A DNA stretch of 64,000 nt from Turritopsis dohrnii (taxonomy: Eukaryota; Cnidaria; Hydrozoa; Anthoathecata; Oceaniidae). The stretch spans positions 1-64,000 of the forward strand of contig BQMF02000471.1 of the NCBI GenBank assembly GCA_027922465.2, written 5' to 3'. The notes below the pieces were generated by a model that saw nothing but the letters and a program-made list of their open reading frames with translations, was not told where the DNA came from and made no database searches. This document shows, piece after piece, positions 28,287 to 39,032 of the stretch; position 1 is the first letter of the stretch, and the number at the start of each line of letters is the position of its first letter. Both the position numbers and the translations under genes were made by a program.

Positions 28287-28578
28287 CTGAAATCATAAAC
28301 AGTAGAAGGAACAGAAAGGAAAATCAAGACTTAAAGAATCTTTTCTTTCTTGAAAAATTCTCTTAAAAAATTGCCAAAAATTTGGTTCCGTCAAAAATTT
28401 AAAACATTCTCTACTTTGCAATGGCTACAAACTTATTCTGTGTGGAAAATGCTCGGCCAGTAAAATGTTTTCTCTGTAATTTCTAAAACCGTTCACAAAT
28501 TCCAAAAAATTTTTCTCTTAGTCAATGAAATGAATTCTAAAAGTTGAGGAAATCACATGACAATGCTGATTCCTATAC

Positions 28579-28877
28579 ACTTTGACAGCTAGTTAATTCT
28601 TCAATCTCCGTAATCAACTTCTTGTGATTAAACAAGTTAAGTACTGACTTTAGTTCTTGCCATGTGCACAATTCACATCTTTGTTTCCGTGTCTCTAAGA
28701 CCTCCTTCGATTTCTCTCCGGCATCTGTTGTTGGTGAACAATTCAGTTTCGCACAGTCTTCGTAAGATAACAAAAAGTGCACGATATATCTTGTATCTCT
28801 CACTGCAGTTGACTTCAAGACTTTTAATGCAATCTCCTTAAATTTCTATTCACCAATTTGATCTTTAACAGAACCAC
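28579..28877 (-). CDS. Candidate host exon upstream of the 28,035 exon, with an in-frame TAG
   Basis: Minus strand. Acceptor TTGTTGTTACAG at 28,878 and donor AGT then GTATAG at 28,579 leave it in phase 0 with the 28,035-28,286 exon. The peptide has KFKEIALKVLKSTAVRDTRY, HFLLSYEDCAKLNC and ELKSVLNLFNHKKLI, a helical pattern that could be a death-fold-like bundle, though this is not diagnostic. A TAG lies 10 codons after the acceptor (one step from CAG). Either the gene is dead or a different acceptor (ATAG at about 28,847) is used. Confidence 0.35.
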
Positions 28878-31599
28878 CTGTAACAACAAATCAGGTTCAT
28901 GTTCAATCAAAATTCATATGTTGAAACCAAAAAAGCTAAAAAAGATCTTAGCTAAAGCAAAAGAGGATTTCAAGTGATCATTAGAACAATTCTAGGTTCT
29001 GAAGCAAAGGATGAGTCTGCCAGATTCCGGTTTTATCGTCACGATGAAAAGCAAGAGTATAAAACATACTGATATCAGTGGCACATCCAAGTGAAAATCA
29101 CACATATCATTTGTCTACAGGGTGTTTTAAAGAAATGAAACCAAGAATTACAACAACGTTTAACTGAATGAATTTGACTCTTCCTTTTCCTTATCGTTAC
29201 TCCATTCATCGATTAAATTACCATGCACATGCCAAAACCAATATCTCACAGATGAGCAACTGTTCACTCTTCCTGTCTCTCAAAGAGTAAGATAAAGTAT
29301 TGCCTTATGATATCTGCAAATACTTCTGAATATCCAACTCGAAGATCAGGGAACCAGCCATCGTAACCTATCGTTAAAAAAGTCTGTGAGGTATGTTAAG
29401 GTATTCGAAAAACGGATTTTTATGACTTTGTGAAAAGAAATCATAAACTTCGTCACGAAATTCTCCAATGACTCTTATGAGCACACCAAACGATCACCTT
29501 TCTTTCAATCAATTCTAAATGAAGATGAAAACTTTAAAGTATGAAAGATACTTCCAGAATACTTACAGAATTTGAAAAAATATACAAGACTTAGTTCCTA
29601 CAAGATGCTTATAGTTAATTTCATAATCCATTCCAATTCAATCCAATGTGACATTTTAGGAACAGATGGAAAAACAACTTTTCTGTGAAACAGACAAATA
29701 CTAATAAACACGAGTGTAGATTCTTTGAAAATTTGCTTTGCTGAGCTCTTTTTGTTGAGCTTGCAAGTCATGGAAGACATTGCGTTGGATTGAATCGATG
29801 TCATCCAAGTGATGATGTCATTTTCAAACAACGCAATTTTTCCGGCGAATATTTTCGCACAGTAGAAATCCGCCTTAACTGAATCACTTGCTTGATAATG
29901 TTCGCATTGGCGTCGCAAAAATAACATGAATTGAAATTAAGGTTACCCTTTCTGTAAACAAAATAAGCTATTTTTGTATGTTTTTCACTCATTTTGAGTG
30001 CAAAACTATACCTTTTCTAACTTTTTTTATGTCAAATGTCATTCTCCTCTGTGATTTGATATTCATGAACAACTTGTTTTGGCAAGACAGTCCAACAAAT
30101 TTTGACTGAATTGGAATTCTCACCCTGGGCATATTCTTAAAATATTCTTAAATTTGTTCGATTTTCACCTTGCTATTCTTATAAAAAAGCGCGTAAGGTT
30201 TTAACTCATGCTGTTTCACCCTATTGTATCAGTGAATGCAGAAAAAAATGATGTTTATTTACATGGTAACGAATGGTTTTAATTTTAAGTTTGTTTTGAA
30301 AAGAAACGAAAACGAGGGGGAGCACAGTAAAAATTTGTTTTGGTAACGCGCGCCATTAGTTAGCAAAGAAGATTTATGTATTTACAGATCAATTAAAATG
30401 GTTCTCATGACTGTGGAAATGGGGAACGTTTTATGCTGTCTTATCTCATCTTAACCATGTCTGCTTTTTATTAAATTTTATTGACGATGTTTGGTGCTTT
30501 GTCTCTCTGCCTATCTGTCATTTATGTCTTTTGCTTTTGTTTGCTTCAATATGGTTGTTGCAGTAGTGTGGATTGTAGCTGTTCTTCACTGAAATCTTTT
30601 TCTTTTGGGTCAGAAAAGAAAAAGTGTATATAAACCATTAAAGAAATGAATGAACGGATAATGTATTTCAGAAATTCGTAATTATTGCTGTATACAATGT
30701 GATATGACTGTGCTACTTAAGAAGCATTGCATTGCTGGATGGATTCTTATATTTTGTCTTGATTATGCATTACTTTGTGTTATGATGGTAATCGTTTACG
30801 TACTATGCCTGGGTGTATAAGTTTGGCATTATGTTTTTATTTATTACTTTTAATCTTTTCGGTATTAAATTATGACGTTGGTAGAGCATTTTCATTGTTT
30901 CAATTATTTGTATTATTTTTATTGATTTGATGTTTGGTGTGTTGTCTATCCCACGTTAAAAGTCTTTATTTAGTTAGCTCCAGTGTTGAGTTGAGTGTTT
31001 AATCTGCATTAACTTATAGTATTGGTTGTTTTTATAGACTTTCCAATCAAAAACCTTTACAAATTTTATCATTGAATTTGTGTTTTTAATTAATTATTTT
31101 TAGGATAAATGCGTACATGAATTTACTTTTTGTTTTTTGTTTTGTTTTTTATTTCATAACCATAGCATGATTATCTTTTTCTGCATTTTTATACAATTAA
31201 ATATTTTTTAGGTAAGATTAATAATAAAAAAGCACGTAAACCGTTAAAGAAATGAAACTCATGGTTTTTATCATGATGTTGATGGTTTTGGGAAGAACAG
31301 ATATCATTTCAAAAATTCATTAATGGTTGCTGTCCAATGTAACTTTGGCACGAAAGAAACAGTTGGAAGGTATCAATTTGTTTTCAATTAACATTTTGTA
31401 ATGTTATTCAATGTTTTGTATGTCTGGGTAAACAGTTCTGTGCTATATATTGCTATTTTTACACTAAAGTTACTTCTCTTCTGCGTATAAATATATATTC
31501 TGAGCCATATTGCTATTTTTTTCTGTTTTAAATCTTCTGAATGTAAGAGATGAATTAAAACATTAATGCCTGTGAAAAACTTTTACACAAGTTAAATTC
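28878..31599. other. AT-rich sequence, no confident genes
   Basis: Minus-strand ORFs at 29,598-29,992 have some protein-like composition (RRQCEHYQASDSVKADFYC) but no clean splice sites or known motif. The part from about 30,200 to 31,599 is T-rich with no ORF. It may include the body of the Helitron whose 3' end lies at 31,651, but no 5' end is recognised. Confidence 0.45.
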
Positions 31600-31651
31600 T
31601 GCGACACAATGCATGAACATGGGTGGCGAGCGACGCCGCCTGGGCGGCTAG
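31600..31651 (+). mobile_element. Helitron 3' terminus (family 1)
   Basis: Ends with a hairpin (GGTGGCGAGCGACGCCGCC, one mismatch), seven bases and CTAG at 31,648-31,651. The same terminus closes the four copies at 36.7-42.1 kb. The body of this copy is not recognised. Confidence 0.7.
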
Positions 31652-33565
31652 TCTTATATATAATAGCGAGTGTGTGTCACACTTTTATTTTGGAGAGTGA
31701 TAAATTTTGTTGAATTTTACGGTCAAAATCTTCTTAATCGTGGTCATATTTTTCGTTAGGCCATCCGTTTTTTTACGATTATTATATAGTAGCAAGTGCT
31801 GTGACGTCAGTTTTTTAATCAATCACGGGGAATCATTGCATTGCATCCCCAATCGAATGCGACGTTTTTGGCGAAATAACTCGAGAAACAATAGGGAAAA
31901 CTGACGTTTTTTAGGTTCCACGATACGGGTGGTGGGGTGACGCAACATTTGCACCTAAATTATTTTTGGTACTGCGGCTATGACGTCATCAAAATCTTTG
32001 ATCGAGGATATCTCTTTAACGGTTGGTGATAGCGAAACGATCCCATACATTTTTTTGATCAGTTATTCGAGCCCTACAACATGGGTACACTTTTCCCAGC
32101 AGGCACCAAACGTTATACTAACGTTAGTGTTACGTTATTTTTTACGTTGTCGTAACGTTAGTGGTTGGTTAGAATGGAAGTCTTTTTTTAATCAGTATAA
32201 CGTTAGGGTTTAACGTTAGTACAACGTTAAATACTTACGTTAATGTAACGTTAAATACTTACGTTAGTATAACGTTAAATACTTACGTTAATCTAACGTT
32301 AGAAAGTTACATCAGGACAATGTTAAATTTCGTTAATCTGTGTTAACAACATCAAAATGTTATAACATTGTAATGACTTTTGAAGTCATTATAAACAAAT
32401 CCCGGTGTCTATCCTAACAAAGTAAGAAAAATGACGAAAACAGCGAATAGTCATAGAAGTTGATATTTACCTTTAATTGACAAGAAAAGCATATTTTTAT
32501 GTGAATATTTACGCATGCCTAATAGAAGAAAAAGAAACAAATATAAGTGAAGGTGTTAAACGAATGCTTGTGGTTACGGCAAATTGCAATAAATGAAAAT
32601 CAACGGAAATTCATGCTATCCATTCTAACCAACCACTAACGTTACCACAACGTAAAAAATAACGTAACACTAACGTTAGTATAACGTAAATTAACGAAAT
32701 TTAACGTTATACTAACGTAAGAATTTAACGTTAGACTAACGTAAGTATTTAACGTTATACTAACGTAAGTATTTAACTTTATACTAATTAAAAAAAGACT
32801 TCCATTCTAACGATCCACCAACGTTACCACAACGTAAAAAATAACGTAACACTAACGTTAGTATAACGAAAATTAACGAAATTTAACGTTGTCCTGATGT
32901 AACTTTCTAACGTTATACTAACGTAAGTATCTAACGTTATACTAACGTAAGTATCTAACGTTATACTAACGTAAGTACTTAACGTTATACTAATTAAAAA
33001 AACACTTCCATTCTAACCAACCACCAACGTTACCACAACGTAAAAACTAACGTAACACTAACGTTAGTTTAACGTAAATTAACGAAATTTAACGTTATAC
33101 TAACGTAAGAATTTAACGTTAGACTAACGTAAGTATTTAACGTTATACTAACGTAAGTATCTAACGTTATACTAACGTAAGTATCTAACGTTATACTAAC
33201 GTAAGTACTTAACGTTATACTAATTAAAAAAAGACTTCCATTCTAACCAACCACTAACGTTACCACAACGTAAAAAATAACGTAGCACTAACGTTAGTAT
33301 AACGTAAATTAACGAAATTTTACGTTGCCCTGATGTAACTTTCTAACGTTGTACTAACGTAAGTAGTTAACGTTGGAGTAACGTTGATTTTACGTTGGTA
33401 ACGTTAAACCTAGAACCAACGTTAGACTAACGTTGAATAAACGTTGGGTGCCTGCTGGGTTAAGTCGCGAATCCGTAATTAAAATTTTCATCACGGGGGG
33501 AACGCGATATTTGACACATCGTTTTCGAAATTAAAGTTGGTAAAAATTTTTACCCGGGTTACTAG
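31652..33565 (+). mobile_element. Non-autonomous Helitron (family 2), interrupted by a TIR element
   Basis: Starts TC (TCTTATATATAATAGCGAG) directly after the previous CTAG. It ends with a perfect 16-bp hairpin (GGTAAAAATTTTTACC), seven bases, and CTAG at 33,562-33,565, followed by T. Without the insert at 32,095-33,459 it is about 550 bp and codes for nothing. The start resembles family 1, and the hairpin-to-CTAG spacing is identical. Confidence 0.75.
32095..33459. mobile_element. TIR element packed with AACGTTA words
   Basis: Inverted termini start CCCAGCAGGCACC; the interior is built from tandem units of about 210-230 bp holding many copies of (T)AACGTTA and ACTAACGTAAG words. GAATGGAAGTCTTTTTTTAAT occurs forward once near 32,175 and in reverse near 32,785, 32,990 and 33,225. 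No coding capacity. Both flanks begin or end with TT, which may be a 2-bp duplication. Confidence 0.75.
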
Positions 33566-34242
33566 TCAAGTATATATTTGGCTAAATTGAAATAAATGCA
33601 TGAAAAGGGAAAAAAACTTGTAATGCTCACATAATTTTTTGAACGCACAAACTTTCGCGAATGACTGAAAAATTAAAAGTTTGCAGGGAATTAAATTCCA
33701 TGGATACCAGAATTTCTTCGTTTCGTGGGAATTAAATTTCGCGGAAGACCCGCAAAACCGCTAAATCCACGAACGTTAGTTCCCACGAAATCTAGTTCCT
33801 TTAAAGTATTCGGCTGCAATAGGCAAAACTATGACAAAAAAGCATTCGTTAGTTAGGTAAGTTAAGTTTGATTATAACTAAAACTATATCGAGCTACCAT
33901 ACATAGGGTAAATTTAGTCGAGTATATTACTTGAATTGCAGTGCATGCCATTCACATCGCGAGTTTTCACAACCCGGTTTTATTTTTGCAAATACCATGT
34001 GATAATTCTAATTTTTTCTCACTGTTTCCTGTATGCTGTCCTATGAAAGTGATGTTAAAAGTACATTTTTCCACTGTTAGGGAATTTAAATTTTATATAA
34101 GACGATTTAGCATTGTTTCTACACATGCTGTTGTTTTTGTCTTTCCTAAACAGCAGTTACCATAGTTATGTAACAAAAGTTAATGAAAGTTAACGACCGC
34201 AGAAGGTAAAACAATTGTCAAAAACAAATCTTTTTCCATCGT
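33566..34242. other. AT-rich spacer
   Basis: No gene recognised. A stretch with CGCGGAA/CACGAA words (about 33,650-33,800) is simple sequence. Confidence 0.45.
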
Positions 34243-35690
34243 ATGTTAATAAACGGAAAGAACGAAGCCTTCATCACTCTCAAAGACCACAAACCAAATT
34301 TCCAGAATAGTCCCAAAGTTCGACTTATAAACCCAGCCAAGAACGAATTAGGACGCATAAGCAAAGTTATACTCGACAAAATAAATAAAGAACTCCGATC
34401 CATCCTCGAAATTAACCAATGGCAAAACACGAAAGAAGTCTTAAAATGGTTTACTAAAATACCGCAAAAAACAACCAGAAATTTGTAATCTTTGATATTA
34501 AAATCTTTTATCCTTCAATAACAAATTCGCTAATGAACAATGCATTAAATTTTGCTAAAGAAATTACCGAAATTTCAATAGATGATATAAGAATTATAGA
34601 ACACACTCGAAAGTCACTTTTATACAGCAATAAACAAGCGTGGATGAAAAAACCAGGAAACCTATTCGACGTTACAATGGGAGCTTACGACGGCGCAGAG
34701 GTGTGTGAACTCGTTGGAATGTTTTTACAAAACCAGATCGGACAACATTACAATAAAGAAAACATTGGTTTATATTCCGACGACGGATTGGCAGTATTCA
34801 AAAACGTTAGCGGCCCAGAATCAGAAAGAATTAAAAAGAACCTACAAAAAATCTTCAATGACCACCATCTCGAAATTGTAATCGAAAGCAATAAAAAAAA
34901 TAGTGGACTACCTTGACATAACATTGAACCTAAATGATGGATCTTACAAACCATACCACAAGCCCGACGCCCATATCCAATATATAAACACCCAATCTAA
35001 CCACCCACCTAACATTATCCGGCAAATACCCAGAACAATAGAAAAACGACCATCTGAACACTCCTCCAACGAACAAAATCTTTAATAACGCAAAACCGAT
35101 TTATGAAAAAGCACTCAATGATTCAGGATACCAAACAACATTAAAATACCAAAACACCAACGAAAGAACAAAAAAGAACAGAAAAAGAAAAATCATATGG
35201 TTCAATCCACCATACAGCAAAAATGTTTCCACCAAAATTGCCAAACGATTTTTAAACCTGATTGACAGACACTTCCCAACAAATCACAAATACCACAAAT
35301 TGTTCAACAGAAACACCGTGAAAGTGAGTTACAGCTGCACCAAAAACAAAAAAAGTATCATCGACAATCATAACAAGACCATACTCAAGGCCCAAAATGA
35401 AACTACCAAACGAACTTGCAACTGTGTCCAGAAAGAACTATGCCCACTACAAGGAAACTGCTTGACAGAAAACACCGTTTATCAAGCGAAAGTGACATCA
35501 AACAACAGTAATGACAAACCTATGCTACACATAGGATTAGCAGAAACCAACTTCAAAAAGCAATACGCCAACCAAAAAAAATCTTTCAACAATGAACGCT
35601 ACAAGAATGAAACAGAACTTTCCAAAGATTTCTGGAAACTAAGAAATGAAAATCGCCAACGCAAAGTCAGTTGGAAAATTATGTGTTTCT
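34243..35690 (+). pseudogene. Decayed PLE of the same family as the inverted dimer
   Basis: Starts inside the RT with [12 protein letters not shown] and [14 protein letters not shown], then in a second frame FDI.FYPSIT (motif A, near 34,490-34,520), FDVTMGAYDGAEVCELVG (motif B) and GLYSDDGLAVF (motif C). After another shift near 34,905 come DYLDITLNLNDGSYKP, WFNPPYSKNVST and the Cys cluster CNCVQKELCPLQGNC. The GIY-YIG remnant is LHIGLAETNFKKQYANQ, with the first Tyr lost. At least four shifts or stops break it. The family's RT start, missing in the dimer, is visible here. Confidence 0.82.
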
Positions 35691-36064
35691 TGAAGTGTTT
35701 CTTGAATATCAAATTAAACCCGTTGATCTAAATTTCAACTCTCAATTTGTGGTTTATCTAGTTACCTGTAAAACGTGCCGCATCCAATACGTAGGAAGCA
35801 CGGGTCCTCCTTTTCGAAAAAGATTTAATAATAACAAATCCTGCTTCAAGAAACACCTATTGGGTGACATTGTTCCACAAGCTGGTTTCCATGCACATTT
35901 CAATCAGGAGGACCATCATGGACGCGAAGACTGGGATTAGACTTATCGACGAAGCGAGTAACCTACCCTCAGTTAGACGTAGGGAGGACTTTTGGCAGGA
36001 AACTTTAAATACGTTCCTCCTTGATGGTCTGAATGAGCGGGATGTGCCATTAGATTTTGGATAG
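35690..36064 (+). pseudogene. GIY-YIG endonuclease end of a second PLE family, fused to the previous remnant
   Basis: FVVYLVTCKTCRIQYVGSTG and FRKRFNNNKSCFKKH mark a canonical PLE GIY-YIG with its CxxC finger. After a frameshift near 35,925 the frame continues DIRLIDEASNLPSVRRRE and ends LNERDVPLDFG. The RT of this family is absent; the sequence joins directly to the decayed family-A endonuclease, which breaks off at VSWKIM. Nested insertion or template switching would explain the join. Confidence 0.78.
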
Positions 36065-36254
36065 GTGCTTTCCTTAATGGTACATTAGTTTTTAGTTTGT
36101 TTGATTTTGTATTTTAGTTTTTATAATTTCCCTATATATTATTTTGCCTTTTGAGTATTCTCTGCGGGTAATTGTTATTATATATTATATACAGTCATCC
36201 CAGGACAAGCTTGTTTCGCTGTATCACGGCTCATATCAGCTGGGCTAGTGTTGG
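36065..36254. other. 3' flank of the PLE remnant
   Basis: T-rich sequence, probably PLE 3' untranslated sequence. Confidence 0.4.
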
Positions 36255-36402
36255 GTTTCGTCAATCAAATCTAACATGTTGAAATTGATAATCTCGAAAA
36301 CAACAAAGAATTATAAAAACTGTAAAAAGACTTGTTAATCAACTTTGAGAGCTCTATCAAATCATGTCCCAAAAAATGATTTTTAATCACAGGATCCCTT
36401 TA
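36255..36402. mobile_element. Half copy of the TTAA-type MITE at 62.6 kb
   Basis: AAAAAGACTTGTTAATCAAC, GAGCTCTATC, ATGTCCCAAAAA and ATCACAGGATCCCT then TTAA match the right end of the 62,581-63,056 element. Its left end is not found here. Confidence 0.6.
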
Positions 36403-36750
36403 ACTTCACTTATATTGTCAATGCCTCCTATGCAACGACCAGTCTTTTCCTACTAAGTTATGAACATACACATTATTCAAACTGAATAATAATAAGGTTT
36501 TTCGTAGTAATTAGGAACATCAACCAAAGTGAATTCATATAAAAATGCAGTTGAAATGAAAAAATGCACATTGTCATTCTTGTTTTCTATTATATTTGGC
36601 ATTGAATGTATTGCTTTATAATGAATAATTCATGCAAAGGATTTGGACGTTTTGATTTTTTAAGAAAATACTTATAGGTGACTACAAAACCTAAAAGAGA
36701 TTTGATCAAGACAGCAAATGTTTTTCTTAGCATTAAGTTTTGATATTATA

Positions 36751-37659
36751 TCTATATATTAATAGCCGATTCTCTGTCTTTTTGTTTGTTTGTTTGTTTG
36801 TTTGTAAGTCACGCAAAATGGTAGATTAAGTTGTGAGCGAAATTATTTCTTTTTTTGTGTGCGACGTGAGTTCGAAGCAAATACATTGCAACCCCAATCG
36901 AACGTGACTTTTTTTGGCTGATGAACTAATAGTAATAACGTTTTGTTTTTATTATTGTTAGTTTTATATTCCAAGGACTACGTTGACTACTTTGGCTTTG
37001 AAAACAATACATCAACTAAATGCAAAGAAACTAACTGATTAAACAGTTTGGACAGAATGTGGCAGCATGTTTGCCAATGTATCCTAACGTATCCTTGCTT
37101 GACTGTCTGAGAGGGGTAAACTTTTTTTCGAGCAATCAAAATGTTTAAAAACCAATAGGTAAAAAAAAGAATCAAAATATTTTTTTGCTTTTCTTTTAAT
37201 AATTTAATTTCTTTTTTTAATTGTTATGCGCTTCAGATCGAACGTTTTTTTAATTCACTTTATTCATTTAGCACGTGCCTTTTTTTCTCTCCTCCCGTGT
37301 GATCTTTTTAAGAATAGAAACCATTTCCCCCTTACGTTTGATAGCACCCATGTTAGAGCGCGTAACTTTTTTAAAACAAAAGCTAATAATAAGTTGAAGT
37401 TTTTTCTCTCTACGTTTTGAGTGTAATTGTTAAAGTGAAAAACGATTGGTTTTAAAAAGTAAATAAATAGCACATCATGAAATTTGGTTTTTTTGGAACC
37501 ATTTGTTTAAACTGATATTTGATATTTGATTTCGAATCTGCCTCTGGCTGAACACAAGTTGTACGAGCCGTTTTTAAGGAAATATGAGGTTTATTGGGGT
37601 CTCCGGGGTGACACAGAGCAGGTCACATGGGCGGCGAGCGACGCCGCCTTGGCGGCTAG
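36751..37659 (+). mobile_element. Helitron copy A (family 1)
   Basis: TC start (TCTATATATTAATAGCCGA), preceded by A. End: 7-bp-stem hairpin GGCGGCGAGCGACGCCGCC, seven bases, then CTAG. 909 bp, no coding capacity. TTTG microsatellite near the start. Two bases (TA) separate it from copy B. Confidence 0.85.
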
Positions 37660-37661
37660 TA

Positions 37662-38515
37662 TCTATATATTAATAGCCGATTCTCTGTTTGTTTGTTTGT
37701 TTGTTTGTAAGTCACGCAAAATGGTAGATTGAGTTGTGAGCGAAATTATTTCTTTTTTTGTGTGCGACGTGAGTTCGAAACATATACATTGCAACCCCAA
37801 TCGAGCGTGACTTTTTTTGGCTGATGAACTAATAGGAATAACGTTTCGTTTTTATTATTATTGTTACTTTTATATTCCACGTTGACTTGGCTTTGAAAAC
37901 AATACATCAACTAAATACAAAGAAACTAACTGATTAAACATTTTGGACAAAAAGCAGCAGTGGCAGAACGTGGCAGCATGTTTGGTTTGCCAGTGTATCC
38001 TAACGTATCCTTGACTGTCTGAGACGGGTAAACTTTTTTTTCGAGCAATCAAAATGTTTAAAAACCGATTGGTAAAAAAAGAGTATCATGAAACCAAATA
38101 TTTTTTTGTTTTCCTTTTAATAATTAAATTTCTTATTTTAATTGTTATGCGCTTCAGATCGAACGTTTTTTTTTATTATTCACTTTATTCATTTAGCACG
38201 TGCCTTTTTTCTCTCCTCCTGTGTGATTTTTTTAAGAAGAGAAACGATTTCCCCGTTACGTTTGATAGCACCCATGTTAGAGCGCGTAACTTTTTTAAAA
38301 CAAAAGCTAATAAAAAGTTGAAGTTTTCTCTTTATACGTTTTGAGTGTATTGTTACACTGATAAAAGATTGGTTTTACCAGAGGTTGTGACTTCGAATCT
38401 GCTTCTGGTTGAACACAAGTTGTACGAGCCGTTTATAAGGAAATTTGACGTTTATTGATACAGTTATACAGAGCAGGTGGACATGGGCGGCGAGCGACGC
38501 CGCCTTGGCGGCTAG
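37662..38515 (+). mobile_element. Helitron copy B (family 1)
   Basis: 854 bp with the same start and end as copy A. Its CTAG joins directly to the TC of copy C. Confidence 0.85.
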
Positions 38516-39032
38516 TCTATATATTAATAGCCGATTCTCTGTCTGTCTGTCTGTCTGTTTGTTTGTTTGTAAGTCACGCAAAATGGTAGATTGAGTTGTG
38601 AGCGAAATTATTTCTTTTTTGTGTGCGACGTGAGTTCAAAACAAATACATTGCAACCCCAATCGAACGTGACTTTTTTTGGCTGGTGAACCAATAGAGAT
38701 AACGTTTTGTTTTTATTATTATTGTTAGTTTTATATTCCAAGGACCACCGTTGACTTGGCTTTGAAAACAATACATCAACTAAATACAAAGAAACTAACT
38801 GATTAAACATTTTGGACAAAAAGCAGCAGTGGCAGAACGTGGCAGCATGTTCGGTTTGCCAGTGTATCCTAACGCTTTCGTGACTGTCTGAGACGGGTGA
38901 ACTTTTTTTCGAGCAATCAAAATGTTTAAAAACCGATAGGTAAAAAAAAAGAGAATCATGAAACAAAATATTTTTTTTTGCTTTTGTCTTAATAGTTGTC
39001 TTAATTTCTTTTAATCGATTTCTTTTAATCTA

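Noticed and set aside
32060..33460. Simple satellite DNA
   Set aside because: The repeats are bounded by inverted CCCAGCAGGCACC ends and interrupt a Helitron, so a mobile element explains them better.
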